A stretch of 40,749 nucleotides of DNA, taken from assembly GCA_902526075.1 (NCBI GenBank), contig CABZJM010000012.1:1-40749 (forward strand). Reading direction: 5' to 3'. The translations under genes were made by a program, and so were the position numbers. Positions within the stretch are counted from its first letter, which is position 1; each line of letters starts with the position of its first letter. The DNA comes from an uncultured Bacteroidota bacterium (GTDB taxonomy: Bacteria > Bacteroidota > Bacteroidia > Flavobacteriales > Flavobacteriaceae). The notes beneath the pieces are model-generated. The model was not told where the DNA came from. It did no database searches and was given only the letters and a program-made list of their open reading frames with translations. Positions 7,970-18,512 of this stretch are shown here, in pieces.

Positions 7970-9831
7970 AATTTGTTTATATTAAAAGGTTTTTTAGAAA
8001 ATGGTTTTTTATATTCATCATCTAAGCTTTTATTTATAACAAGTTTTTCAATTCCTCTATTACTGATGCTACCCTTTAAATATTTTTCAATCATTAGGCT
8101 TGAAATACGTCCAGCCCAAGTTGATCCATAATATCCATTTTCCACTAAAACAGCAATTGCAATTTGTGGGTCATTTTTTGGAGCGTACGCTACGAAAATT
8201 GAATGATCTGTTAGTTGAGTTTTTTTTCCATTTATTTTTGTAAAATTTTCGGCTGTTCCTGACTTTCCACAAATCTCAATGCCTGGAATATTTAAAAGTT
8301 TTCCAGTACCATTTTTATAAACTTTTGAAAGACCAACTTCTATAATATCAAAATATTTTTTTTCAATTTCAATTGTGTTTTTTTGTCTAAACCTTAAAGG
8401 TATTGAGTCCCCCTGAATTTGTTTAATAATATGAGGTGTATAATAGTAGCCTTTATTCGCAACTGCAGTAATCATATTTGCTAGTTGAATGGGGGTTACA
8501 AGAATTTCTCCTTGACCAATAGAATTTGAAAGATTAGTTGTTGGACCCCATCTAAAATCTGGATACCATCTATCATAAAATTCAGAGGTTGGAATCATAC
8601 CTTTTTTCCCAATGGGTAGATCGTTGTTCAAATAATTTCCTAGACCAAAGCTTTTAACTCCTTCACTCCACATGTCAAAGTTTTTTGAAATATTATTGTC
8701 TTTACTTATTGTTTTTCTATAGGCATCAGCAAAATATGAATTACATGACTCAGAAATTGCATTATATATATTTCGATACCCGCCACCGCAGTGGCATTTC
8801 ATGGATTTCTTATTTCTACCATAAATATATTCCCCTCCACATAAGATTGTATTTTTATCATTTATCACATTTTCTTGTAAAGCGATTAAACCTACAATTA
8901 CTTTGAAAGGTGATCCAGCGGGAAATGTAGACAAAAGACCTTTGTCAATAAGTGGTTTGTAAATACTGTCTTTATAAAGTTCAAAATAGTTTTTGGATCT
9001 TTCCCTTCCCACAAGTAAATTAGGGTTGTAAGGCGGAGCAGAAACCAACGATAATAATTCGCCAGTGCTTGGTTCGATAGCAACTATTGCTCCTTTTTTA
9101 TTTGACATTAATAGCTCTCCATATTCTTGAAGTTCAGAATCAATTGTTATAATTAAATCATTTCCAGCTATTGAATTTTTATCATTTAACCCATTGTTGT
9201 AGCTGCCAATATCTCTATTAAACCTATCCTTTTGTATAAATTTTATTCCTTTTTCACCTCTTAAATATTTTTCATAAGACAACTCTACCCCTTGTTTACC
9301 TATTATATCACCCTGTGAATAATAATTATCTTTTTCCAAATTAGACCTATTTACCTCAGCCACATATCCCAATACATTAGCACCAATTTTTGTGTTATAT
9401 TGACGTAAATTCCTTTTCTGAATGTAAAATCCGTCAAATTTTCTAATTTTTTCTGCAAGAAAACCATAATCTTCTTTTGAAAGGTGAGCCAGAAAAACAG
9501 ATGGTATTCTTCTAGAATACCGTGAAGTCCTTTCAATTTTATTGTCAAAATATGTTTTTGAGATTTTTAATAAATCACAAAATTCTAATGTGTCAAGTTC
9601 TTTAACTAGTCCTGGAATAATCATTACATCATAAGATGGTTGATTTGATACGAGTAAATTGTTATTTCTATCATAGATGTACCCTCTCTTGGGGTATGTT
9701 AAAACTTTTCTAATTGCATTATCCTCATAAATAGAATAAGGTTCTGAAGCATAAACTTGCAGATAAAAAAGTCTTAGTATAAAAACTACAGATGTTGTGA
9801 TGACAATAAGAAATAAAAGAATCTTTCTCAT
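7966..9831 (-). CDS. mrdA: Penicillin-binding protein 2 (elongasome transpeptidase)
   Basis: PBP2 cross-links peptidoglycan during lateral wall growth, activated by MreC and paired with RodA. The 621-residue protein has an N-terminal membrane anchor (residues about 4-22), a pedestal region with PKRGYIYDRNNNLL near 50, and a C-terminal transpeptidase domain. Active-site motifs are S307-P-F-K310 (SxxK), S362-C-N364 (SxN) and K523-S-G-T (KSGT). The loop between the first two motifs carries three cysteines (331, 346, 348), a pattern I associate with PBP2 proteins of this type. It overlaps mreD upstream and rodA downstream by four bases each. Confidence 0.95.
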   Translation of the reverse strand: MRKILLFLIVITTSVVFILRLFYLQVYASEPYSIYEDNAIRKVLTYPKRGYIYDRNNNLLVSNQPSYDVMIIPGLVKELDTLEFCDLLKISKTYFDNKIERTSRYSRRIPSVFLAHLSKEDYGFLAEKIRKFDGFYIQKRNLRQYNTKIGANVLGYVAEVNRSNLEKDNYYSQGDIIGKQGVELSYEKYLRGEKGIKFIQKDRFNRDIGSYNNGLNDKNSIAGNDLIITIDSELQEYGELLMSNKKGAIVAIEPSTGELLSLVSAPPYNPNLLVGRERSKNYFELYKDSIYKPLIDKGLLSTFPAGSPFKVIVGLIALQENVINDKNTILCGGEYIYGRNKKSMKCHCGGGYRNIYNAISESCNSYFADAYRKTISKDNNISKNFDMWSEGVKSFGLGNYLNNDLPIGKKGMIPTSEFYDRWYPDFRWGPTTNLSNSIGQGEILVTPIQLANMITAVANKGYYYTPHIIKQIQGDSIPLRFRQKNTIEIEKKYFDIIEVGLSKVYKNGTGKLLNIPGIEICGKSGTAENFTKINGKKTQLTDHSIFVAYAPKNDPQIAIAVLVENGYYGSTWAGRISSLMIEKYLKGSISNRGIEKLVINKSLDDEYKKPFSKKPFNINKL

Positions 9832-10331
9832 TTAGCCCTTTTTATTATTAGTTCGAAAAGAATGTAAGTCGCAATAAATGTGAATATTGCTGTTTTCAAA
9901 GTATTTTTTATAACTAATGATATCTTAGAAATGTCAAATATTTCCATACTAAATAAAATCAAATGATGAATAAGAATAATTGAAAGAATATAAAATAAAT
10001 TTTGCTTTAATTCAATAGAATTAAATTTTACAACTTGATGCTCATATGCCATGCCAAAATATAGCTTTAAAAAATAAGGTCTAAGAAATGCAATTGTCAA
10101 GCTGGCAGCTGCATGAATAGCATGTGTGTCAGAAAAAATATCAATAATTAGTCCAAAAAAGAATGCACAAAAAATAAAGAATGTTCTATTATTTTTTATC
10201 GGGTAGTATGTAATGAAAAATATGTATATAAAGGGATTAATTGAACCTAAGAAATTAACATTATTGAAAAATAAAGCTTGTGACAGAATTAAAATTAGCG
10301 CTAAAATTATATTAAAAATTATTTTATTCAT
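9828..10331 (-). CDS. mreD: Rod shape-determining protein MreD
   Basis: MreD is an inner-membrane protein of the MreBCD complex that organises cell elongation. The 167-residue protein is almost entirely hydrophobic with five or six predicted spans. It contains the NPFIYIFFITYYPIK segment and a central FGLIIDIFSDTHAIHAAASLTIAFLRP region, which match Bacteroidota MreD. Family conservation is low, so the call rests partly on position between mreC (8-base overlap) and mrdA (4-base overlap). Confidence 0.88.
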   Translation of the reverse strand: MNKIIFNIILALILILSQALFFNNVNFLGSINPFIYIFFITYYPIKNNRTFFIFCAFFFGLIIDIFSDTHAIHAAASLTIAFLRPYFLKLYFGMAYEHQVVKFNSIELKQNLFYILSIILIHHLILFSMEIFDISKISLVIKNTLKTAIFTFIATYILFELIIKRAK

Positions 10332-11124
10332 CTAATGAGTTTATTTCTTTAATGTTGTTGTTCTTTAAAACATAAAGGTTTTCAATGTTAGTCATATCTG
10401 TTGCCAAAATTATCTCTAATTCAAGATAATTTTCTGAATTATCTAATTTAAACGAGTCTACATATCCAATTAAAATTCCTTTTGGGAAAATCAATGAATT
10501 ACCACCAGTAACAATCGTATCCCCGATTAAAACATTTGCTTGTTTTGGTACATCTTTCAATTGAACTTTATCAATATTTATCCCATTCCATGAAAGGATA
10601 CCAAAGTAATTGGATTTTTTAAATTTTGCATTGAGTAAAAAATTAGTATTCAAAATGGAAATAAATCTTGAATAGTTGGGAGATATTTTATCAATAATAC
10701 CAACAACCCCAATAGATGAAATTACCCCGTTGTCAATCTTAATGCTATCCTTTTCCCCAACATTAATTGTTACAAAGTTATTGGAGTATGCATAACTATT
10801 TTTTATAACTGATGCCGAAGTTACATTGAAATTTATTTTATCTAAGTCTGATTCTTTTATTTGTTCATTTCTAGAGTTATAGACTAGAAATCTCAAATTT
10901 CTGTTTTCTTCAGCTAGTAATTTATTTTGATATTCTAAATTAAAATATTTTGAAATTGTCAATTTGGTTTCATAAAGAGATGAAAACAAAGAATTACTAG
11001 AGTTTAAAAATTTACTCTTATTATACTCGTTGAAGTTGATATTAATTGAAAGTGAAATAGTGAGCAACGAAAGAAATAAAATAAAATCCTTATTTCTAAT
11101 TAAGAAATAAATAATTCGTTGCAT
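10324..11124 (-). CDS. mreC: Rod shape-determining protein MreC
   Basis: MreC is a bitopic inner-membrane protein that links MreB filaments to PBP2 and activates it. The 266-residue protein has a single N-terminal span (residues about 13-28), a coiled-coil stretch around EYQNKLLAEENRNLRFL, and the two beta-domain body with GVISSIGVVGIIDKISPNYSRF and ILIGYVDSF. It starts ten bases after the mreB stop and overlaps mreD by eight bases. Confidence 0.92.
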   Translation of the reverse strand: MQRIIYFLIRNKDFILFLSLLTISLSININFNEYNKSKFLNSSNSLFSSLYETKLTISKYFNLEYQNKLLAEENRNLRFLVYNSRNEQIKESDLDKINFNVTSASVIKNSYAYSNNFVTINVGEKDSIKIDNGVISSIGVVGIIDKISPNYSRFISILNTNFLLNAKFKKSNYFGILSWNGINIDKVQLKDVPKQANVLIGDTIVTGGNSLIFPKGILIGYVDSFKLDNSENYLELEIILATDMTNIENLYVLKNNNIKEINSLDE

Positions 11125-11134
11125 ATAATTCTAA

Positions 11135-12163
11135 CTATTTTATAAGAACACTTTTATATTTCGGAATATTTTTAAGCACAATTCCAGTACCTCTAACAAC
11201 TGCCCTTAAGGGGTCTTCGGCAATATATACTGGTAAATCTGTTTTTTTTGATAATCTTTTGTCCAACCCTCTAAGCATTGAGCCCCCCCCAGCTAAGTAC
11301 ATTCCAGTGTTGTAAATATCAGCAGCTAGTTCAGGAGGTGTTTTTGATAAAGTTTCCATAACAGAGTCTTCAACTCTAAGAATTGATTTTTCAAGAGCTT
11401 TAACTATCTCTCTGTATGAGATTTCAATTTGTTTAGGCTTACCTGTTAATAAATCACGACCTTGAACACTCATTTCATCTGGCGGATCATCTAAATCCTC
11501 AGTGGCAGCACCTATTTGAATTTTAATTTTTTCCGCGGTTCTATCACCAACATAGAGGTTGTGTTGCGTTCTCATATAATATATGATGTCATTGGTAAAT
11601 ACATCACCAGCAACTTTTAATGATTGATCACAAACAATACCTCCAAGAGCAATAACAGCTATTTCAGTAGTACCTCCTCCAATATCAATAATCATATTTC
11701 CTTTAGGTTGCATTATATCTACTCCAATTCCAATCGCAGCTGCCATTGGTTCATGAATTAAATAGACCTCTTTACCATTTACCCTTTCTGCTGATTCTTT
11801 TACCGCCCTCATTTCAACTTCGGTGATACCTGAAGGAATACATATTACCATGACTAGGGAGGGTGAAAAGATTTTATTTTTTAGAGTAGGAATGCTTTTG
11901 ATAAATAGATTTATCATTTGTTCAGAGGCATCAAAATCGGCGATAACGCCGTCTTTTAGCGGTCTAATAGTTTTGATGTTCTCGTGAGTTTTACCTTGCA
12001 TCAAATTTGCTTCATTTCCCACAGCTATAATTTTACCGGAAATTCTGTCCTTTGCAACAATTGATGGACTATCAACAACAACTTTATCATTGTGTATTAT
12101 TAAAGTGTTAGCAGTTCCTAAATCAATTGCAATTTCCTCGGTTAAAAAATCAAAAAATCCCAT
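11135..12163 (-). CDS. mreB: Rod shape-determining protein MreB
   Basis: MreB is the bacterial actin that guides lateral peptidoglycan synthesis. I place the start at the ATG whose last base is 12161, giving MGFFDFLTEEIAIDLGTANT; the open frame reaches 28 codons further but that extension is hydrophobic and unlike the family. The protein is 342 residues, the normal length. Actin-fold motifs are visible: IDLGTANT (phosphate 1), DIGGGTTEIAV (phosphate 2) and YLAGGGSMLRGLD (adenosine). The 80 bases between purH and mreB hold no clear promoter box, so readthrough from purH is likely. Confidence 0.96.
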   Translation of the reverse strand: MGFFDFLTEEIAIDLGTANTLIIHNDKVVVDSPSIVAKDRISGKIIAVGNEANLMQGKTHENIKTIRPLKDGVIADFDASEQMINLFIKSIPTLKNKIFSPSLVMVICIPSGITEVEMRAVKESAERVNGKEVYLIHEPMAAAIGIGVDIMQPKGNMIIDIGGGTTEIAVIALGGIVCDQSLKVAGDVFTNDIIYYMRTQHNLYVGDRTAEKIKIQIGAATEDLDDPPDEMSVQGRDLLTGKPKQIEISYREIVKALEKSILRVEDSVMETLSKTPPELAADIYNTGMYLAGGGSMLRGLDKRLSKKTDLPVYIAEDPLRAVVRGTGIVLKNIPKYKSVLIK

Positions 12164-12243
12164 AGGGTAAAAGAAAAAAAATAAAGTTAGTAATACTAAG
12201 GCCTGTGGTGTAAATCTATGAATAAAAAAACAATAAATCAATA

Positions 12244-13740
12244 TCAATGTTTAAAATGTCTTACGCCCGTGAAGACCATTGTTATATTATTATTATCACA
12301 ATATTCAATACTCAAATTATCCTTAATTGACCCACCCGGTTGAATAATAGAATTTATACCTTTTTTATGAGCTATTTCAACACAATCTGGGAAAGGAAAA
12401 AATGCATCGCTGGCCATACATGCACCATTTAAATCAAATCCAAACCTTTCAGCTTTTTCAATAGCTTGATTTAAAGCATCAACTCTGCTGGTTTGCCCTG
12501 TACCTGAAGCTAGAAGTTGTTTGTTTTTAACCAATACAATTGTATTTGACTTAGTATTTTTAGAAATTTTGGAAGCAAATATTAAATCTTCAATTTGATC
12601 CTCGTCAGGTTTTTTCTTAGTTGGGTAAGTAAATATTTCTTTGCTATCCGTAATATTATCATTTGTCTGAATTAAAGTTCCATTCAAACATGATCTTGTA
12701 AGTTTATTCTTTTGTGGGTAGGAATTCAGCTTTAAAATGATTCTATTTTTTTTTCCTTTTAGTATTTCTAATGCTTCAATATCAAAATCAGGAGATATAA
12801 CAACTTCACAAAACAAAGAATTAATAGACTCTGCAGTATTTGAATCAATTTTAGAATTCGAGATTAAAATACCTCCAAATGCAGAAACCGGATCAGCCGC
12901 TAATGCGCTATCATATGCTTCCTTAACATTATTTCTTACGGAGATTCCACAGGCATTATTGTGTTTTAAAATTGCGAATGTAGGTTTACCATCATTAAAC
13001 TCAGACATCAAATCCATAGCAGCATCAATATCCAATAAATTATTGTAGCTAAGATCTTTTCCATGAAGTTTTGTAAAAATCTCATTAATTTTTCCGGAAA
13101 ATACTCCATCCTGATGGGGATTTTCACCATATCTTAAGCTAAGGATTTCAGACGAATTAAAATAATCAAATATGGCTTTATCATAGGTTGATGAATTTAG
13201 AAAAGATTTTCTTGCAAATTGATTTCTTTCATCTAAATTGAGAACACCTTGATTTTTAATATACATTTTTAAAAATGTCATATAGTCTCTTACAGATGAA
13301 ATGCAAGCAACATCATTAAAATTTTTAGCTGCAGCTCTAATCAAAGCGATACCTCCAATATCTATTTTTTCTATTATTTCAGACTCAGTACCACCATTTT
13401 TAACCGTTTCTTCAAAAGGATATAAATCGACAATTACTAAATCAATATTTGGAATTTTATATTTGTTTTTTTCGTCAATATCATTTTCATTATTTCTTCG
13501 GTAAAGAATTCCACCAAATATTTTAGGGTGTAATGTTTTTACTCTTCCTCCAAAAATAGATGGGTAGTCAGTGATATTTTCAACATCTGTGACATTATAT
13601 CCAAGATCAGAAATAAATTTGTAAGTTCCTCCAGTCGAATATAACTTGACTTCATTTTTAACTAATTCTTCAACGATTGGTTCAAGTCCATCTTTTGAAA
13701 AAACAGATATTAAAGCAGATTTAATTTTTATATTGTTCAC
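12244..13740 (-). CDS. purH: Bifunctional AICAR formyltransferase/IMP cyclohydrolase PurH
   Basis: PurH carries out the last two steps of IMP synthesis: formylation of AICAR, then ring closure. I choose the GTG at 13740-13738, giving VNNIKIKSALISVFSKDGL, which matches the usual N-terminus. The frame extends 24 codons upstream to an ATG, but that stretch has no family similarity and overlaps the promoter region shared with the TonB receptor gene. The product is 498 residues. The N-terminal MGS-like cyclohydrolase half has LYSTGGTYKFI and GRVKTLHPKIFGG; the C-terminal transformylase half has LKHNNACG (catalytic Lys-His) and DAFFPFPD. A promoter -7 box ends five bases before the start, implying a nearly leaderless mRNA. 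Confidence 0.94.
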   Translation of the reverse strand: MNNIKIKSALISVFSKDGLEPIVEELVKNEVKLYSTGGTYKFISDLGYNVTDVENITDYPSIFGGRVKTLHPKIFGGILYRRNNENDIDEKNKYKIPNIDLVIVDLYPFEETVKNGGTESEIIEKIDIGGIALIRAAAKNFNDVACISSVRDYMTFLKMYIKNQGVLNLDERNQFARKSFLNSSTYDKAIFDYFNSSEILSLRYGENPHQDGVFSGKINEIFTKLHGKDLSYNNLLDIDAAMDLMSEFNDGKPTFAILKHNNACGISVRNNVKEAYDSALAADPVSAFGGILISNSKIDSNTAESINSLFCEVVISPDFDIEALEILKGKKNRIILKLNSYPQKNKLTRSCLNGTLIQTNDNITDSKEIFTYPTKKKPDEDQIEDLIFASKISKNTKSNTIVLVKNKQLLASGTGQTSRVDALNQAIEKAERFGFDLNGACMASDAFFPFPDCVEIAHKKGINSIIQPGGSIKDNLSIEYCDNNNITMVFTGVRHFKH

Positions 13741-13745
13741 TGTCT

Positions 13746-13753
13746 CAAAAATA
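13746..13753 (-). promoter_or_regulatory. Putative purH -7 promoter element abutting the start codon
   Basis: Read on the minus strand this is TATTTTTG, an exact TAnnTTTG match. The predicted transcription start falls about two bases before the purH GTG. No TTG box is found 17-23 bases upstream, so confidence is limited; see the finding on leaderless starts. Confidence 0.35.
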
Positions 13754-13759
13754 ATTAAA

Positions 13760-13786
13760 TTGATAGTTGAATTATCTTTATTTTTG
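13760..13786 (+). promoter_or_regulatory. Putative TonB-receptor gene promoter
   Basis: TTGA at 13760-13763 and TATTTTTG at 13779-13786 match the -33 and -7 boxes, with a slightly short spacer of 16 bases after TTG. The predicted leader before the ATG at 13814 is about 24 bases. It lies back to back with the putative purH promoter. Confidence 0.4.
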
Positions 13787-13813
13787 TGTAAAGAATCCAA
13801 TTTTGTTAACAAT

Positions 13814-16084
13814 ATGTATAAAAGGTTATTATTATCATTTTTTTTATTATTAGCTTACAATCTTACTATTTCTCAGAACGTAAAGGGAAAAATTTTAGAG
13901 TTTATTGATAATAAAGAAATGCCGATTGTTGGTGCAAATATTATTTGGAGTGATAATTCAGGTGGAACTACTTCAGACATGGATGGAAATTTTATTTTAT
14001 CCAATCCAAATAATTTAAAAAATTACATTGTAAGTTATGTGGGTTATCAAAATGATACATTAAGTATAAGCTCTTTAAACCCCAAGATTTTTTTAAGATC
14101 CGATACAGAATTAGAAGAAGTTTCATTAGAGTATAATTCAAAATCATCTTCAGTTTCTTTATTAAGCTCCGCAAATATTATAAATATTTCATCTGAAGAA
14201 TTATTAAAAGCCGCTTGCTGCAATCTTGCTGAAAGTTTTGAAACAACGCCCTCAATAGATGTTAATTTTTCTGATGCAATTTCTGGAAGAAAACAAATAA
14301 ATATGCTCGGTCTTAGTAGTCCTAATATTTTAATGTCTGTTGAAAATATTCCCTCTATCCGAGGGGCACTTCAGTCATACGGACTAACATATATTCCTGG
14401 GACTTGGATTGAAAGTTTGCAGGTTGCAAAAGGCTCAGGTAGTGTTGTTAATGGATATGAAAGTATTTCCGGACAAATTAACTCTGAGCTACGAAAGCCT
14501 TTAACAGACGATAAGTTTTTTTTAAATCTATTTGCAAATGCAATGGAGCGTTTAGAATTAAATGCTCACTACACTTCAAACCTTAATAATAAACTTGATC
14601 ATGGATTATATTTTCATACCAATAAAAAAACTACTAGTGCGGATAATAATAACGATGGTTTTAGAGATAGTCCTACTGGAAAACAGTTGAATATTCTAAA
14701 CAGGTTTCAATACACAAACCTTGAAAAAGGTTTAGTAGGATTTTTTGATTTCAATTATGTTTTAGATGAGAGAGTTTATGGTGAAAATGAATATATTGAT
14801 GGGATAATTTTTGCTGAAAATCAAAATTATTGGGGAGGGAAAACTGATTCAGAAATTTTAAAGACAAATTTTAAATTTGGATATGTTGATCCGCTTATAA
14901 CTTACAGATCTTTGGGACTTCAATTTGCATACACTGGAATTGATATGGGTTCATCTTTTGGAATCAGAAACTACGATACTAAACAAACAAGTATATACTC
15001 AAATCTTGTATACAATTCCATTATCGGGGATACAAGAAGTAAAATTAAAACTGGTATTTCCATTACATATGATGAGTATGATGAATTCATATTAAATAAT
15101 AATCTTAGTCTTAATAACTTTGATATTTCTAGGATTGAAAAGTCAATTGGAGCATATTTCGAATATAACTATGATGATCTAGATAAAATAAATTTATCAG
15201 CAGGCTTAAGATTTGACAATCACAATAAAATTGGAAATTTTGTGTCACCAAGATTTCACATGAAATATCAAGCTTTTCCAAAGTCTACTATCAAAGTATC
15301 TTTTGGAAAAGCAACACGTGTGGCAAATATTTTTTCTGAAAACCAAAAATTATTTTACAGTTCAAGAGAAATTATTTTTACTGAAAACTCAACCACTACT
15401 GATTTTTCGACTATGAAAGCGGACCAGGCTTGGAATTATGGAGTCTCATTAATAAATAGTTTTAAATTATTTAATCGAGAATCTCAATTGATATTAGACT
15501 ATTACATTACAGATTTTCAAAATAAAGTAGTTGCAGATTGGGAAACTCCATTACTAATTAATTTCTATAATTTGAACGGTAAAAGTTATTCAAATAGTTT
15601 TCAAGCTCAACTTTCTTTTACCCTATCAAATTTTGTTGATTTACAGTTTGCATATAAAAATACTGTTGCTAAAACAGACTATATTTCGCACGGAAGATTA
15701 AAAAATCCTTTGACCCCATCGGACAGACTTTTTTTTAATTTATCCTACAATGGAAAAACTAATGAAAAGGGTAGGAGTTGGAAATATGATTTTACATTTA
15801 ATCATGTTGGAGAACAACGAATACCATCTACGGAAGATAATCCGCAGCAATACAGGCTGCCAAATGTTTCTGATAAATTAAATTTAATTAACACCCAGAT
15901 TACCAGAGTTTTTAGTGATTCTTTTCAACTATATTTAGGTGTTGAAAATTTAACAAATTATAGACAAGAAAATACAATTATAGCATCTGACGACCCTTTT
16001 GGTCAATATTTTGATGCAACCTATGTATATGGCCCAATTTTTGGGCGAATGAGTTATATTGGATTGAGATATTATATAAAATAA
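13814..16084 (+). CDS. TonB-dependent outer-membrane receptor, likely metal-linked
   Basis: This is an outer-membrane beta-barrel receptor that would import a ligand using TonB energy. I choose ATG 13814 because it begins a clear signal peptide (MYKRLLLSFFLLLAYNLTIS); an upstream ATG at 13646 is antisense to purH coding sequence. The 756-residue protein has a carboxypeptidase-regulatory-like domain (residues about 21-100, ending VSYVGYQNDTL), a plug domain with the paired cysteines of LLKAACCNLAESF, then KQINMLGL and a barrel ending in the aromatic MSYIGLRYYIK. The next gene encodes a secreted HMA protein, 12 bases away. This pairing suggests copper or another soft metal as ligand, but that is inference; no substrate motif proves it. 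Confidence 0.85.
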   Translation: MYKRLLLSFFLLLAYNLTISQNVKGKILEFIDNKEMPIVGANIIWSDNSGGTTSDMDGNFILSNPNNLKNYIVSYVGYQNDTLSISSLNPKIFLRSDTELEEVSLEYNSKSSSVSLLSSANIINISSEELLKAACCNLAESFETTPSIDVNFSDAISGRKQINMLGLSSPNILMSVENIPSIRGALQSYGLTYIPGTWIESLQVAKGSGSVVNGYESISGQINSELRKPLTDDKFFLNLFANAMERLELNAHYTSNLNNKLDHGLYFHTNKKTTSADNNNDGFRDSPTGKQLNILNRFQYTNLEKGLVGFFDFNYVLDERVYGENEYIDGIIFAENQNYWGGKTDSEILKTNFKFGYVDPLITYRSLGLQFAYTGIDMGSSFGIRNYDTKQTSIYSNLVYNSIIGDTRSKIKTGISITYDEYDEFILNNNLSLNNFDISRIEKSIGAYFEYNYDDLDKINLSAGLRFDNHNKIGNFVSPRFHMKYQAFPKSTIKVSFGKATRVANIFSENQKLFYSSREIIFTENSTTTDFSTMKADQAWNYGVSLINSFKLFNRESQLILDYYITDFQNKVVADWETPLLINFYNLNGKSYSNSFQAQLSFTLSNFVDLQFAYKNTVAKTDYISHGRLKNPLTPSDRLFFNLSYNGKTNEKGRSWKYDFTFNHVGEQRIPSTEDNPQQYRLPNVSDKLNLINTQITRVFSDSFQLYLGVENLTNYRQENTIIASDDPFGQYFDATYVYGPIFGRMSYIGLRYYIK

Positions 16085-16096
16085 ATTTTAATAATC

Positions 16097-16444
16097 ATGA
16101 AAACAAATTATCCGTTAGTTTTAATAACCTTATTTTTCTCAATTAGCTTTTCTCAAACTAAATCCAAAATGATTTTCGTTGATGGTGTTTGTGGAATGTG
16201 TGAAAAGAGAATAGAGTCAAATTGCTTGGCTACTAAAGGAATCAAGTTGGCTGATTGGAACAAGGAAAATAGAATACTTAAAGTTATTTATAACGAAAAA
16301 AAAATCTCTTTAGAAGAAATACACAAAAAAGTTGCTTTAATTGGTCATGATACAAAATTAGAAACTGCAACTGACGAAGCTTACAATAAGCTTGATATGT
16401 GTTGTAAGTATCGAGACGAGGAAGTTGTAAAAAATCATCAATAA
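16097..16444 (+). CDS. Secreted heavy-metal-associated (HMA) domain protein
   Basis: The 115-residue protein has a signal peptide (residues about 1-19, ending SISFS) and an HMA-like fold. The metal loop reads DGVCGMCEKRIE with C32 and C35, followed by C43; a Cys pair (C102-C103) and a charged tail with a final His close the protein. HMA domains bind Cu(I) or similar ions through CxxC. Because it is exported and follows a TonB receptor with its own Cys pair, it may bind metal in the periplasm or at the outer membrane, next to the receptor. The exact role is unknown. The usual MxCxxC is modified: Val replaces the residue before the first Cys. Confidence 0.75.
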   Translation: MKTNYPLVLITLFFSISFSQTKSKMIFVDGVCGMCEKRIESNCLATKGIKLADWNKENRILKVIYNEKKISLEEIHKKVALIGHDTKLETATDEAYNKLDMCCKYRDEEVVKNHQ

Positions 16445-16480
16445 AAAAAGGATATGTTTATTAGAACAGCTCCTTTTTTT
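16444..16480. terminator. Bidirectional terminator between the HMA gene and groL
   Basis: An A-run plus GGA pairs with TCC plus a T-run, with an inner TGTT/AACA stem and a six-base loop, separated by a 2x2 internal loop. Both strands end in a T-tract, and the hairpin sits between two convergent genes. Confidence 0.6.
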
Positions 16481-16493
16481 ATTTTGATATATT

Positions 16494-18143
<1,650 letters not shown>

Positions 18144-18419
18144 TTATATTATCGCCAGAATATCTTTTTCTGACATTATTAAATAGTCTTTTCCTTCAAA
18201 TTTTAATTCAGTGCCTGAATATTTTCCGTACAGAACCGTATCACCAATTTTAACTGTCATCGGGTTATCTTTAGTTCCAATTCCTGCTGCTACAACTGTA
18301 GCTTTTTGTGGTTTTTCTTTAGCATTGTCTGGAATTATTATTCCTGACGCTGTTTTAGTTTCAGCTTCCATAGGCTCCAACAGGACCCTGTCTGCAAGTG
18401 GTTTAATATTTAATTTCAT
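18144..18419 (-). CDS. groS: 10 kDa co-chaperonin GroES
   Basis: GroES is the heptameric lid of GroEL. The 91-residue protein has the start [32 protein letters not shown] with the mobile loop (TASGIIIP), then [16 protein letters not shown], and ends with DILAII. It has its own promoter, separate from the secG operon upstream. I looked for the CIRCE heat-shock repeat in the leader and found none. Confidence 0.98.
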   Translation of the reverse strand: MKLNIKPLADRVLLEPMEAETKTASGIIIPDNAKEKPQKATVVAAGIGTKDNPMTVKIGDTVLYGKYSGTELKFEGKDYLIMSEKDILAII

Positions 18420-18475
18420 AACTTCTTAAATTTGTTTAATTTTTTTCACAAATCATGCCATCCAAAATAATCTGA

Positions 18476-18506
18476 CAAAATTACATGAATGATTAATTAT
18501 TGACAA
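18476..18506 (-). promoter_or_regulatory. Putative groES-groEL promoter
   Basis: On the minus strand, TTG at 18506-18504 is followed by 20 bases and then TAATTTTG at 18483-18476, an exact fit to the Bacteroidota promoter. The leader to the groES ATG is about 50 bases. An inverted repeat (18491-18512) covers the upstream box. Confidence 0.6.
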
Positions 18507-18512
18507 TTAATC
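18491..18512. repeat. Inverted repeat over the groES promoter
   Basis: GATTAATT at 18491-18498 and AATTAATC at 18505-18512 form perfect 8-base arms around a six-base centre. It overlaps the secG stop codon and the -33 box of groES. No T-tract follows, so an operator fits at least as well as a terminator; function unproven. Confidence 0.4.

Noticed and set aside
12164-12247. N-terminal extension of mreB by 28 codons
   Set aside because: The added residues are hydrophobic, do not match MreB, and the standard MGFFDFLTEEIAIDLG start is at 12163.
13741-13812. N-terminal extension of purH to an upstream ATG
   Set aside because: The extension is unlike PurH and covers promoter boxes of both divergent genes; the GTG at 13740 gives the usual N-terminus.
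13646-13813. Upstream in-frame extension of the TonB receptor gene
   Set aside because: It is antisense to the purH coding region, has no family similarity, and a clean signal peptide begins at the ATG at 13814.
18420-18506. CIRCE heat-shock operator before groES
   Set aside because: The TTAGCACTC-N9-GAGTGCTAA pattern is absent.
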